NCBI GenBank assembly: GCA_030220185.1
Contig: JASPKZ010010186.1
Span: 1 to 64,000 of the forward strand
DNA length: 64,000 bases
From: Diploptera punctata
Lineage: Eukaryota > Arthropoda > Insecta > Blattodea > Blaberidae
Direction of reading: 5' to 3'
A model generated the notes under the pieces. That model saw nothing but the letters and a program-made list of their open reading frames with translations. It did no database searches and was not told where the DNA came from. Both the position numbers and the translations under genes were made by a program. This document shows, one piece after another, positions 1 to 10,439 of the stretch (its first letter is position 1; the number at the start of each line of letters is the position of its first letter).

Positions 1-178
1 ACCAGGAGTCGCTACTTATTGTAGCTACCCAAATTCCTCACGATGCTGGGTGGACACCGGTCCCACACTGGCCGAAATTCCATGAGGAAATTTCTTCCCT
101 CACGGGACTCGAACCAGCGCAAGTCTCATAGCTCTGCGCCAAGGCTTCTTGCCTTAACCACTCGGCTACGACGCGGGA
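1..178 (-). mobile_element. tRNA-derived SINE (family SINE2), cut by window edge
   Basis: The minus strand has a tRNA-like head: an A box in the form GCCGAGTGGTTAAGGC near 150-170 and a B box-like GGTTCGAGTCC near 110-120. The body follows towards position 1. Other copies lie at 8183-8640, 45195-46360 (split) and 46828-47208. Such SINEs are transcribed by RNA polymerase III and moved by a partner LINE; the mobility is family knowledge, not seen here. Confidence 0.75.
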
Positions 179-1010
179 CTAATTAGTTAATACCATTTTT
201 AATTCTTGATGATGGATGATGGCCTTCAAAATTATTTAACTAACGAAATGATTCAATTGAAATTTCATTTATTTGAGGATGTCAGGAACATATATTAATT
301 AGTATTAAAACCTTTCACTTGGTAACCTGAATGGTATGCATTATTATATTTAAACGTATGAACTCATTGTTTTCTGCTACTACAATTTTATTAAAGATGT
401 TTCCAACATCTAAAGTGATATAGAGTCTATTATTTACTAATGAATAATTATAGGATCATTTGTTTATTTTTAATTATATATTGAAATGATTCCTGGTTAT
501 GAAATCAAACTTAAAATTTGTCTTGAAGAAAACCTGGGAAAAATATTGCTTAGTCAAAATTATCGACACTGGGGTTTGAACCTGGAACAGCCGAATAGGA
601 GTCATGAATGTTATGTATTCAGCTAACATGCTCGGCTTTACTAATACATTTTTAAAAGCGTTATCCAGTAGGTCTAGTTAGTATAACATTTAAACTATAG
701 GTTTCCACAGTTATTATTATTAGGGATAAGTACGTAGTTCTTCCACTAGATGGCAGAGCTAAAACAAATTGTACCAGAATAGTTTATTGGTGGATTGTGA
801 AAATGGAATGTAAGGAATTGTTATTTATATGCTTTTAAGTGTTTGGATATATTGTGTTAATCTATAGAGTGAATGAAACGCTCAATTTCATAACAAACTA
901 TTTCAAACAATAAAATCTTCAATTCATTTGGCAATAGTTGATTTCTAGTGTTTATTTTATACCTATTACATGATAATTAGACGCGGGGTTCTACCAATAA
1001 ACCAATGTTA
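179..1010 (-). repeat. Unclassified interspersed repeat E, copy 1
   Basis: This stretch is paralogous to 8641-9720 and, in part, to 10128-10380 and 11160-11323. It directly abuts a SINE2 head here and in the 8.6 kb copy, so the two may move or have been duplicated together. Around 575-635, read on the minus strand, there is a B-box-like GTTCAAACCCC and a weak A-box-like GCCGAGCATGTTAGC, so E may itself have a tRNA-derived part. No coding capacity is seen. Confidence 0.55.
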
Positions 1011-1089
1011 TCCAATTTTTGGCTTCGATTTCAAGTTCTTGCTTTGAAATCGATATAGGCTTTGCACCTATTAAACGGAAAAAATATAT

Positions 1090-1789
1090 GAATGATTATG
1101 AAAATCTTGTTCAAATCGCTCAAAAAAAAATATTTTTTTGAGTCCGTAAGGAACAGATTGACTTACTATTTTTACACTCTTTATATTAGCTTGACTGTAT
1201 ACCTATGTAACGGAATTTTTGAACACGATTTTCACCCACTTAATAACATGGGATCGGCTTGAAACTTTGTATACTTGTAAAGAACCAATGGCAATACAAT
1301 AATTTTATATATTTTTTTCTAAAATCCTGGACAGAATCATCAGAAAATAAAAAAAAAATAAAAACCGGTATAATAGGTTGCGGACGTATCGACTTTTGAG
1401 TCAATCGTTGTAAGAGCTCTGTTGGTAGAGCGGTGGACTGTAGTGGTATATAAATTCAGTAATCCGTAGGTCGCTGGTTCAAATCCGGCCCGGTGTTTTT
1501 TGGAAGAGTATTAAGCAATTAAATTTTCATGGGATTCCGGTTTATGACAATCAATTAAACTAAAAATTAAAAAAATAAGTAATAGTTTAAAAAAACTAAA
1601 ACAACACGCTCTATTAGAAAACCAAACTAAAAAAATAAATAATAGTAAAAAAACTAAAACAACACGCTTGATTAGAAAACCGAACTAAAAAATGAAAAAT
1701 AATTTTAATTTCCAACACGCTTGGGATAAAATTCAAGTGGTCAACAAAAAAATCATCTCCAACACATCCAGAATAAAACTAGAACAGTT
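1090..1789 (+). repeat. tRNA-Tyr-headed repeat F, copy 1
   Basis: This is homologous, in inverted orientation, to 27590-28260. It has an AT-rich 5' flank, a tRNA-Tyr-like block with intron at 1407-1496, then about three roughly 65-bp units (about 1560-1745) containing CAACACGCT and ATTAGAAAACC. The shared sequence extends well either side of the tRNA block, so the tRNA part belongs to a larger mobile or duplicated unit. Confidence 0.6.
1407..1496 (+). pseudogene. tRNA-Tyr(GUA)-like sequence with intron, not functional
   Basis: The D arm (GCTC...GAGC), an anticodon stem GTGGA pairing with TCCGT, the GTA anticodon in CTGTAG, an intron of about 18 nt, and the T arm GCTGG-TTCAAAT-CCGGC are all present. 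These match eukaryotic intron-containing tRNA-Tyr. The two flanks that should form the 7-bp acceptor stem do not pair, so it is unlikely to be a working tRNA gene. A second copy is at 27922-28009. Confidence 0.7.
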
Positions 1790-1969
1790 GTAAATCTGAC
1801 TGACGGATCGAAGATGGTCAGATTTGCAAAACGTTAATTTTCAAACCTAGCGAAGCGAAATTAACGCTTATATATTCATTTAGAAAAAATGTAAATCTGA
1901 CTGATATGTTGAAAATGGTCAGACTTGCAAAACATTAATTTTCAAACCTAGCGAAGTGAAATTAATAGC
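1790..1969. repeat. Tandem duplication, about 101-bp unit, two copies
   Basis: Units start at 1790 and 1891 with GTAAATCTGACTGA. Each contains two inverted-repeat pairs, ATCTGAC/GTCAGAT and GTTAATTTT/AAATTAAC (the second weaker in unit 2), so each could fold into two adjacent hairpins. Confidence 0.75.
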
Positions 1970-2129
1970 CTCAGAGAAATATGCGAAAAGGTGTATGAAC
2001 CTTAAACTTCTCTACCCCAAAAGAGGGCGGATACTTAAAATTTTAAGAAAGTCCTAGATTTTGAAAAGCCACGCCCTTACAAATTAGTAGGCCTATATGC
2101 TGTTCTCATATGTAAAAAAAATAAAAACA

Positions 2130-2690
2130 GAGGCGTATACAAACTGTTATTTTAACCAATAGAAATTTTGTATACAAATATATCAAACCATAATTCAGAG
2201 CATTTTAACATATGGTGCTAAAGTCTGGCAAATTCCTACCAGCGAAATGAAAATAATTTTAAGTACAGAAATGGATGTTTTAAGAAGATCGGCTGGTAAA
2301 TCTAGAATGGATAGAATACGAAATAAAGAAATAAGGAAAATTATGGGTGTACAAGAGGAGCCGGATATCATAGACATTATAGAAAAGAAAAGATTACAAT
2401 GGTATGGCCATGTCAAAAGAAAGTCAGAGCAAAGATTGCCTAATATTGTTATGGATGGATTCAATAGAAAGGAGGAAGAGAGGAAAATCGAAGAAAACTT
2501 GGATAGAAGGGGTACAAGCAGCTATGAATATAAGAGGATTGGAGGAAGATGAATGGATGGACAGAGAGGAATGGCGTTTGGTTTCCGGAAGACGGCGGCA
2601 GCTGCCATGATACCAGATGAAGATGACGATGAGAAATTTTGTAATGATATAATAAGCTAAAGGGAATACTTGAGTCAAATTACTAACTTT
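2130..2690 (+). pseudogene. 3' end of a non-LTR retrotransposon (LINE D), RT C-terminal domain
   Basis: The frame reads through ILTYGAKVW (about 2194-2220), then EMDVLRRSAGKSRMDR and LQWYGHVKR, which is the arrangement seen after the reverse-transcriptase thumb in many insect RTE-like and related LINEs. A frameshift near 2500 moves the end to a second frame finishing EEWRLVSGRRRQLP at 2610. The catalytic RT region is missing, so this is a 5'-truncated copy. A GATGAC-rich 3' end follows. Related pieces are at 51530-51895 and 52400-52745. Confidence 0.65.
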
Positions 2691-2736
2691 CTTGCGAAAT
2701 TATTATAAGAAGCCGTGGAAAATTGATTGAAACATA

Positions 2737-2835
2737 GAGGAGCCAGTTGCTCCTATACAAAACACAGAGTGGGGCTAGTTGTTCCTATTACGAATACAGA
2801 GTGGGCCTAGTTGCTCATACTACGAAAACGCGCAG
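2737..2835. repeat. Short minisatellite, about 34-bp unit, about three copies
   Basis: Three degenerate copies of a unit around AGAGTGGGCCTAGTTGCTC follow one another. 2836-3060 shows no recognised feature. Confidence 0.65.
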
Positions 2836-3059
2836 AGGAGCAAGTCAATTCTAGAATAAGAAGATACAGCGAAGTTAGGGGAGCCATCATTCCAAAGTGA
2901 TTTTATTTGCATCTGAGCCTATGATCCGACGCAAATAAAAAAGTACTTAATGTAAAAGTGAAATTTTAATGGCAACAGTAAGGCCAACGAGTAAATGAAG
3001 AATATTGACAAGAACAGCTAAGCGTAGCCTACTATGTTGTCTGTGAGAAATAAATTAAT

Positions 3060-3380
3060 CATCATCATCATCAAAAACAACAAGGATTAAGCCCAATGGC
3101 CTGTTCCGATCTCATTATAGGTCGAATTGGTCCTTCCATATCTTCAATAGTCTTCCCAACATTCTTCTCCCTTTTGGTTTATAATTATACATTCTTCTTG
3201 GTTAGCGCTGTTCATTCATTCGTAATACGTGCTGAAGGTAAGTATGTTGATAATATTTTATTCTTTTACAGAGGTTAAATATATTAAGTTCTGTTCTTAT
3301 ATCTTCGTTTTTCTTTTTATCGGTCCTTTGGTATCTTGCTATTGCTCTCAACATCTTCATTTCAGCAGCCTCTATTTGTT
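3060..3380 (-). pseudogene. LINE B 3' end (downstream half), split by LINE C
   Basis: On the minus strand this codes for KQIEAAEMKML...ARYQRTDKKK, then a broken GRRMLGRLLKIWKDQF and a (GAT)n tail near 3060-3073. It resembles the frames at 10440-10830 and 25455-25795. The upstream half of the same relic is at 6278-6355. The frame resumes exactly across the intervening insertion if one copy of TACTATCT is removed. Confidence 0.7.
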
Positions 3381-3388
3381 TACTATCT

Positions 3389-5808
3389 ATTTACCGAGGT
3401 TTATCCAATTTTCTGGATTACCAATAATTCGTAGCATGCCAATCTTTCCCGATTTGAATTTAGAAATCTTTCCGGTAATAACTGACGTCTCCAATATTCT
3501 AAATCATTACATTTTCCTAATATATGTATCTCATCTTCAAAGTTCCCCGCACATTGGACATATTCGCATATCGTGATCGTCGCTAATTTTTAGAAATTTC
3601 CATGCCCCTAGCCTAAACCAAGCAAGCCCTGATCTCTCCTTAAATCCTAGGTTGAGTATATACGATTCTTTTCCCCAGACGTGTTTTAGGTCTCTTTGTA
3701 AACACAGTGAGCGTTTTCCTGTACATTCGGCGAAAGTATCTTGTTGGTTTACATCTAAGTACCTCCTCCTTATTTTTCTCCACACGTTCTTGCGATTTTC
3801 AGTCCCTTTTTCCCATATCCAGCCCATCCCAATCTTTTGGAGTTCTCTCCTAACCTCGTCTGCCCAAAATTTAACATCTATGTTTTTAATTTGGTGGTCG
3901 TAACAAATTGCTCTAAGCATTGTTTGTTCACCTTGGATTACTCGCAACCAGTATTTGAGTACACGAATTTTACAGTTAATGTCGTCCTGGAATGACCCGA
4001 ATTCATATAAAATTCCACAGTTAGAAACGGCTTTACTAAGTCCTGTAATATACTTTAGAAAATGCGCATATACCTTATTTAGTATTTCCGTTCTTTGGAA
4101 ACCCCAAATCTCACTACCATAGTGCATTACTGGCCTGACCATAGCTCCATACATTTTTTCTAATGTGCTGACTGGAATATCAGGCACTCGACCCAGAATA
4201 CCGAGTACACTGTTAAGTTGTTCCCTCCCTTTAAATAATGCTATATCAATATGTTTTTTTCCACTTTCCGTTCATTTTCAACGTCGTACCAAGATATTCA
4301 AAATGTTTTCACGTTTTGAAGTACTTGATCTCTGTATTTCCATTCCTCTGCTCTACCATAAACCGTCCCATTTTTAAAGGTCATTGTTTTTGTCTTACTA
4401 ACATTTACAGTCAATCCCCAATTCCTACAGTATATTTCCAGTAGGTCAAGACCTCTTTGCAATCCCTTGATTGTCTTGGAACAGATAATTAAATCATCTG
4501 CATACAACAGGACTGGGATTCTAACATTTCCTATCTCCGGAGTCTCAATTTCTCCTTCTAGCATTACGTCTACAATATCATCAACGAATAGATTAAATAG
4601 CATTGGTGATAAAATGCAACCTTGTCTCTCTCCCCGATTGGCTTCACTGCTCTCTGTAATGTGTCCTTGGTCTACTTTTATACAAATTTAACATATTTAT
4701 AAATTGACATTAAAGCATGTATCATTTTATGAGACAATCCTTTCCGATTTAATTTTTCCCAAAGTGCGCTTCGGTCCACAGTATCAAATGCCATCTTAAA
4801 ATCAATGAATGCGCAAAATAATTTACCCCCCTTCATTTTCAGATTGTCATCAATTAATGTTCTCAGAACAAATACGTTGTCCACCGTGGAGTACCCTTCT
4901 CTAAAACCTGCCTGATATTTTGAGAGCCTATTGTTCTCTTTAGCCCATTGTCTTATTCGTTCGTAAAGTACTTTACAATATATTATTCCGAACACTGACA
5001 AGAGACAAATTCCCCTGTAACTTTCTGGTATCTGTGCCCCACCTTTCCCTTTGTATAGCTGTTGGATGACACCTGTCGCCCAGGCTCCCGGATAATCTCC
5101 TCCATTAAAAAGTTTGTTGAACGCAGTTTTCAAAACGTCTAATAATTTATTGGATGATATCATATTTTTCAAGAATTCCCCTGGTATTCCATCAATTCCA
5201 GGTGCTTTACCATTCTTTAAACATTTAATGGAAGAAACCACTTCATTTTTCGAAATATCCTGATCCAGTAATTGAATATGAATTGGGTCAGGGATCTCAA
5301 CTATATTTCCTTGGTTATATCTTAAACTCTCATTTCCCAGCACCCTATCAAAGTAACTTCTCCATTCCCCGGGCGTTATTCTTGTCCGATTTATGGACTT
5401 TACTTTGAGTTCCCTTGACGCTTTCCATATGTCCGCAATGTTCCCACTTTCAGTCGCGACTCTCATTTCTTCGGATTTCTTATTTTGCCATGCTAGTTTT
5501 GTTTCTGCCAATAATTCTTTATATTCCTTTCTCTCTTGCGCATAATTTTTTCTGCTTTCATCTGTGCTTTCTTTTCTAAACTTTAAAAGACTACTTTCGA
5601 CAAATTTCTTCTTCTTTCTACATGCATTATTGTACCACCCTTTGTCCTTCTGGTTCATTGCGTATTTAACCTTGAATTTTTCCCCTGCTTTTTGAAAACA
5701 TTCTGTCAAAGTTTTAATAATTTCCTCCCCGCTAAGATCATTTAATTGCAGATCCTGTATTAGCGTTTCCAAACTCCTGAAAACGCGAAAAATAAGGACA
5801 ACACTCAT
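3389..5808 (-). pseudogene. LINE C reverse transcriptase (ORF2-like), frameshifted
   Basis: Three main segments on the minus strand give one RT protein. 5808-4678 carries the N-terminal linker and RT fingers (GKAPGIDGIPGEFLKN, YRGICLLSVFGIIY, YQAGFREGYSTVDN, AFIDFKMAFDTVD). 4603-4298 carries the palm with LLYADDLIICSK. 4187-3537 carries the thumb and C-terminal region (MHYGSEIWGFQRTEILNK) and a zinc-knuckle-like CPMCG...EDEIHILGKC running on to about 3400. Frameshifts near 4680 and 4290 break the frame, so it cannot make the full enzyme. The endonuclease domain is absent. The YADD box identifies a reverse transcriptase; clade is uncertain (CR1/L2-like or RTE-like). Confidence 0.85.
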
Positions 5809-5875
5809 TCATGAATAAATATATGTTATCAAACTGCAATACCATTAATTATTAACAATTATATATAAATTAACT

Positions 5876-6115
5876 AGTGTATAATGCTGTTGTGTTATTA
5901 TTTAATTGTAATATTAATGTGTTTTCTTTATATAATTGTAATGTTAATGTTTTTTAGTGTATAATGCTATTGTGTTATTACTTAATTGTAATATTATTGT
6001 GTTTTCTTATGTAATTGTAATGTTAATGTTTTTAGTGTATAATGCTATTGTGTTATTATTTAATTGCAATATTATTATTGTGTTTTCTTTATGTAATTGT
6101 AATGTTATTGCTGTT
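5876..6115 (+). repeat. Minisatellite, 78-80-bp unit, three copies
   Basis: Units begin AGTGTATAATGCT at 5876, 5956 and 6034. They lie at the inner edge of the LINE C 3' UTR segment and may be part of it. Confidence 0.8.
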
Positions 6116-6149
6116 TTTGTTGTTTATTTTTCTTTACACTAGTACCAAT

Positions 6150-6269
6150 TATTACTTTATTGTAACGGACTGTCAACAGCACGTACGGCTTACTGCCCGT
6201 GCGACCCATATTTGTAAATAATATTGTAAATATCTTACTTTTTGTCTAATAAAGTCCTACTACTACTAC
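6150..6269 (+). mobile_element. LINE C 3' UTR with AATAAA and (CTA)n tail
   Basis: A GC-richer stretch (about 6160-6215) is followed by TAATAAAGTC at 6247 and a CTA repeat to about 6273. Polyadenylation-signal-like sequence followed by a short simple repeat is the usual 3' terminus of several LINE clades. Confidence 0.55.
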
Positions 6270-6277
6270 TACTATCT

Positions 6278-6355
6278 GCCTTTGTTAATGCCCAGGTTTT
6301 ACATCCATATATAAGAGATGGAACTGCCAATACTTTGTAAAACTTCAAAATAATA
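6278..6355 (-). pseudogene. LINE B fragment, upstream half of the copy at 3060-3380
   Basis: The minus strand reads KFYKVLAVPSLIYGCKTW followed by ALTKADS up to the LINE C insertion. It aligns in length and motif with SALPSLLYGSEIWTLRKR at 10440-10830. Confidence 0.65.
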
Positions 6356-6499
6356 AATTAATTTTTAGTTAATTTCACAACTAATTTCTACGGATCACCT
6401 AAATTCTTTATACTCACTGTTCCTGGCACTCACGCTGGCAGAACCCAAGAAATAATCTAAAACACGCCCTGAAGAGACCCTTGTACGTACTAAAGCCTG

Positions 6500-6640
6500 C
6501 TGCAATCATCATCATCAATTCACCGGTGTGGAAAGCACCTATAATTCCCTAGTAAAGCTGTAAAGCATAGCATGAAAATGCTATGATTGCACTGAAAGAC
6601 CTGCCCTCGGGTAGAATACTATAGATAGATAGATCACAAT
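6500..6640 (+). mobile_element. SINE1 3' fragment
   Basis: It matches the body and 3' end of SINE1: (ATC)n, CACCGGTGTGGAAAGC, CCCTAGTAAAGCTG, GACCTGCCCTCGGG, then a GATA/ATAG tail. The tRNA head is absent. From 6641 to 7426 I see no gene or named repeat. Confidence 0.8.
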
Positions 6641-7426
6641 CTAAAAAGTTAATACATTTAATTGATAGATACCTAACGTACCTGGGATAAATCAGCTTAG
6701 GTTCCTTACAAGAAAATTATATGAAACACAAAATGTCCACCACACTTCAGAGTTGCTGCTCAACTAGCATTGGCATTGTACTTACTGCTTGAAACACTTC
6801 ACAGAAAATGCCAGCAGTATGCAGAACGCGATTGTAATAGTGGTTTAAAATAAAATCGTGATTGGTATTACCTTCATGATCGGAATTCCCCCACTTTTAT
6901 CTAATCGTAATCGGGCTTTCTGTATGAGAGTATAACAGATTGGTGTCCAGAATGTTCCTCCCCTCGGACATATAAGAAAATGCGACGATCTGCCTTTCGT
7001 GTCCAAAGAGTGAACGAGTAAACGTGACGTAAGTGTAAATATAAGAAGAGGTGTTAATTGAAACCGTAATAAATTGTGAAATGAGAGTTTATTAGCTGTA
7101 AATTATTGGTATAAAATCGGTGAAATTCTGTGAAATTAATAAAGTCAATCTGGAGATTTTGTGTAAACATCTATGAAGTTAAATTAAAGAAATTCCTTCT
7201 GAATCCTACCGGTTTGCCATCCGTGACTATATGAATGCATGAGTGAATGATGTCTTGTCTTAAGCGTTGTCTCAGTGGTGGTCCTGCACTGAGTGAGCGA
7301 TCACTCATCCGAGGTCAACCTATATATATAAATATATATGATCCAAAAAGTGTTCAGTGATCCAAAGGAAATAAAACGATTGGTACCTTGTCTTAGATTT
7401 ACGACAGATAAAGAGCCCCAATTAAC

Positions 7427-8165
7427 ATAGGCTCAATTCTGGAAATGCATGCTATTATACATAACAGGGGCTCTTGTTGTCCCAAATTCTATCAAAAGAA
7501 CATTACATTGAAAATATATTAAACTGTCATTCTTACAGTTTTATTATATGGTTAAAAAACATGGACTCTTACTTTAATGTAGGAGAAAAGTTTACAAGTT
7601 ATCGAGAAAATTTATGGATCAAAGAGAGATGAACAAATAGGTGAATGGAGAAGACTAAATAACAGTGAGGTACTTGATCTTTATTGGAAATTAATTGAAT
7701 AATAACAGTTAAATCTCGTAAACTGAGCTGCACAGGACACATGACACGATTAGGTAATGAAAGAAGGGCATGGAAGTTCATTATAGGTACACCAGAGATA
7801 ATGTTCGAAAATAAATTTCTTAAGTACATTTTTCGACCAAAGAGAGATGAAGAGACAGGCGAATAGAGAAGGCTATGTCAATTACATATCATTATGGGAA
7901 ACCAGATGTAAAAAGAACAGTTACATCTCGTAGACTGCAATGCGTACGGCATGTGGCACGAATGGCAAAAGAAAAAGTGGCATCGAAGTTCGTAGATAAG
8001 CGAGGAGGAAAACGCCCAGTAGGTAGGCCAGAAATGAGGTGAAAAATTAAATTAACCATGAATTTAGGGAAGTAGATTATACAAGGTTGATTTGGAAAAC
8101 ATTAGTTCAGGATAGGGATGTATAGAGACCTTATGCCCACGCAGCCATTAGCCTATCAGTGAGTT
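7427..8165 (+). pseudogene. Old LINE A 3' fragment with an internal tandem duplication
   Basis: Sequence matching the LINE A thumb and C-terminal region runs 7427-7805. The part from the FGPKRDE motif onward then repeats at 7806-8165, ending near the family 3' end (GGATGTAT...GCCATTAG...CAGTGAG). Many stops and frameshifts are present. The same kind of duplication is seen at 57725-58440. Confidence 0.7.
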
Positions 8166-8182
8166 CATTAGTAAATAAAAAA

Positions 8183-8640
8183 AACTCCAAGCTCGACAGA
8201 CCTAGAACGACCTTCGCCTACCAGTTGGCTGCTGGCCTCACATTAACATGTGTCAGCATGTCGGGTACCTATAGAAGAGGGGGATTTGCATTAATTTTTT
8301 TAGCGGAGTATGCGAGAATTTTGTTTATAATAATACTTTTTTGTGTAATTTTCCTCGGGTGTGACGTGTCTTCTTTATTATTTTATTTTAAATTAAGTTT
8401 TATCTCATTTTTATTTATTTGAGTTCGTGGGACCTTACCAACCGTTATAGCAAGTCTTCTCAACTTGGAGTCGCTACTTATTGTAGCTACCTAAATGCTT
8501 CACGATGCTGGATGGGCACCGGCCCAGACTAGCCGAGATTCCATTAGAAAATGTCTTCCCCCATGGGGTCTCCAACCAGCGCAAGTCTCGTAGCTCTGCG
8601 CCAAGGCTTCTTGCCTTAACCACTCGCTGCGTGGGACTAA
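8183..8640 (-). mobile_element. SINE2, full length but internally rearranged
   Basis: The tRNA-like head lies at 8570-8640 and the tail (GACAGACCTAGAACGACC and following) at 8183-8270, both on the minus strand. About 150 bp of AT-rich sequence (8280-8430) not found in the 46.8 kb copy separates them. Confidence 0.7.
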
Positions 8641-9720
8641 TTAGTTAATAGCATTTTAAATTCTTGATGATGGAACATGTTTCTAAAAGGCCTTCAAAAT
8701 TATTTAACCTTTCACTTGGTAACCTGAATGATATCCATTATTACTTTTAAACGTATATACGCACTCTTTTCTGGTACTAAAATTTTATTAAATATGTCTC
8801 TAACATCTAAAGTGATATAGATTCTATTATTTACTTATGAATAATTATATTTATTTCGTCCACCGCTGTGGTCTCGAGGTAGCGTGCTGCTTTGTCACCC
8901 AGCGGGCCCGGGTTCGATTCCCGGTCGGGACAGGCTCCTGGGTGACGTTTTCTTCGGGGTTTTTCCTCGCCTGTAAGACAAATGCCAGGAAGCTTAGGGC
9001 CCAACTGTCCCCGAAAATTATCCGGTCATCATCATCATCCTTCACCGGTGTGGAAAGCAACGGAAAGCTACCACACCATTAATTCCCTAGTAAAGCTGCA
9101 AAGCATAGCATGAAAATGCTACGATTGCTGTGAAAGACCTGCCTTCAGGGAGAATTGCTATGGATGGATATTTGTTTATTTTTAATCATATAATGGAATG
9201 GTTCCTGGTTATGAAATTCAAACTCAGAATTTGTCTTGAAGAAAACCTGGGACAAATATCGCTTAGTCAAAATTATCAATACTGGGGGTTTGAACCTGGA
9301 ACAGCCGAATAGGAGTCGTGAATTTTATCCATTTAGCTAATATGTTCGGCTTTACTACTAAATTTTTGAAACCGTCGCCCAGTAGGTCTAGCTAGTTTGA
9401 ACATTCAAACTACAGGTTTCCGCAGCGATTATAAGAGATTAGTACAGAGTTCTTGCACTAAATGGCAGAGCTAAAACTAATTGTACCAGAATAGTTTATT
9501 GGTGGATTGTGAAAATAAAATGTAAGTAATTGTTATTTATATGTTTTTTAAATGTTTTGATATATTGTGTTAATCTATTGAATGAATGAAATGCTTAATT
9601 TCGTAACACACTATTTCAAACAAGAAAATCTTCAATTAACGTGGTAACAGTTGATTTATAGAGTCCATTTTATACATATTCCATAATTATTTAGTGTTTT
9701 TTTCTTCGAAATATCAATTA
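8641..9720 (-). repeat. Repeat E, copy 2, interrupted by a SINE1
   Basis: It is co-linear with 179-1010, including the TTCTTGATGATGGA start and the B-box-like block around 9285-9300. The only large difference is the SINE1 at 8857-9171. Confidence 0.6.
8857..9171 (+). mobile_element. SINE1, full length, inserted in repeat E
   Basis: It starts at GTCCACCGCTGTGGTCTCG. A-box-like (TGGTCTCGAGGTAGC) and B-box (GGTTCGATTCC) sequences are present within the first 70 nt. A roughly 250-nt body contains (ATC)n, and the end is GGATGGAT. The flanks carry an approximate ATTTRTTT duplication. Other copies: 42083-42294, 47278-47608, 54886-55195, 55250-55540, 60980-61296. Confidence 0.85.
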
Positions 9721-9727
9721 TTCAGTT

Positions 9728-10110
9728 TTTGGCCTCGATTTCAGGTACATGCTTTGAAATCGATGTAGAATTTTCACTTGTTAACAACCGCCGACTGCAT
9801 TACTTACAGAGAAAAATTCGTCGTATAGAAACTGCATGAAGTGACCGTATTCTACATCAAGTCTAATTTACGATAACATTTGATGATGTTCGGAAGGTAT
9901 GTTTCCTATGTTAATGAAATCATGAGCTGATTGGGGGAAAACATTCGGTTTATAAGTTTTTACTTCTCTTTCAGGTAATTACGTTGAAATCCATATAGAT
10001 CTTGTACGTGATAACTTGTATTAGTAGGACCGGCTGGGTCAGCAGTGAGAAATTCATCTAGCAGGATCTGTGTAAAGTAAGAAAACTCGTATTCTAGTCT
10101 ATTTTAAGAT
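9728..10110 (+). repeat. Degenerate tandem duplication, about 235-bp spacing
   Basis: Two similar blocks (about 9728-9880 and 9962-10110) share TTCAGGTA...TTGAAATC...TATAGA and a later CGTATTCTA...AGTCTA segment. Short regions of repeat E near 1021-1080 resemble the first block, so it may be a variant end of E. Confidence 0.4.
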
Positions 10111-10127
10111 TAATAATAGGCCCTAAT

Positions 10128-10380
10128 CAGTGCGGAAACCCGTTGTTTACATTTTCATCTAACTCGGCCTCTTGGGTAGTGCTTTAAAAAAATGTATACT
10201 AGCACTGAGCTTGATAGATAAATCGGCAACTTTCACAGCTCATATTCGGCTGTTCCACGTTCAAACCCCAGTATCGATAATTTTGACTAAGGAATATTTT
10301 TTGCCAGATATTTCTCAAGACAAATGCAGTTGGAATTTATAACTAGGAACCATTTCATCATTTCATTATATCATTAAAAA
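10128..10380 (+). repeat. Repeat E fragment, copy 3
   Basis: It matches the reverse complement of 9190-9450, including CTCATATTCGGCTGTTCC and the B-box-like GTTCAAACCCC at about 10260-10275. Confidence 0.55.
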
Positions 10381-10439
10381 TAAAAATAAAATATTTTAAA
10401 GAACATAATGGACGCTATATGACTATAGATGTTAAATCA

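Larger units (their letters stand above)
3381..6277. mobile_element. LINE C insertion with internal inversion (twin-primed structure)
   Basis: The insertion is bounded by an 8-bp direct repeat TACTATCT (3381-3388 and 6270-6277). The coding part, 3389-5808, lies on the minus strand. The right part, about 5876-6269, reads on the plus strand as a 3' UTR ending in AATAAAG and a (CTA)n tail. The terminal tail is therefore opposite in orientation to the coding region, the hallmark of twin priming. The exact inversion breakpoint is between about 5809 and 5876. Confidence 0.65.

Noticed and set aside
1407..1496. Functional tRNA-Tyr gene
   Set aside because: The acceptor stem does not pair and a second equally broken copy exists in the same repeat.
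3060..3075. CRISPR-like or other short regular arrays from the repeated trinucleotides
   Set aside because: These ATC, GAA and CTA runs are LINE and SINE tails; no spaced direct repeats exist.
8851..9082. Overlapping frames inside SINE1 copies (also 54870-55473, 60943-61236)
   Set aside because: SINE1 is GC-richer and keeps accidental open frames on both strands; the same frames recur in every copy.
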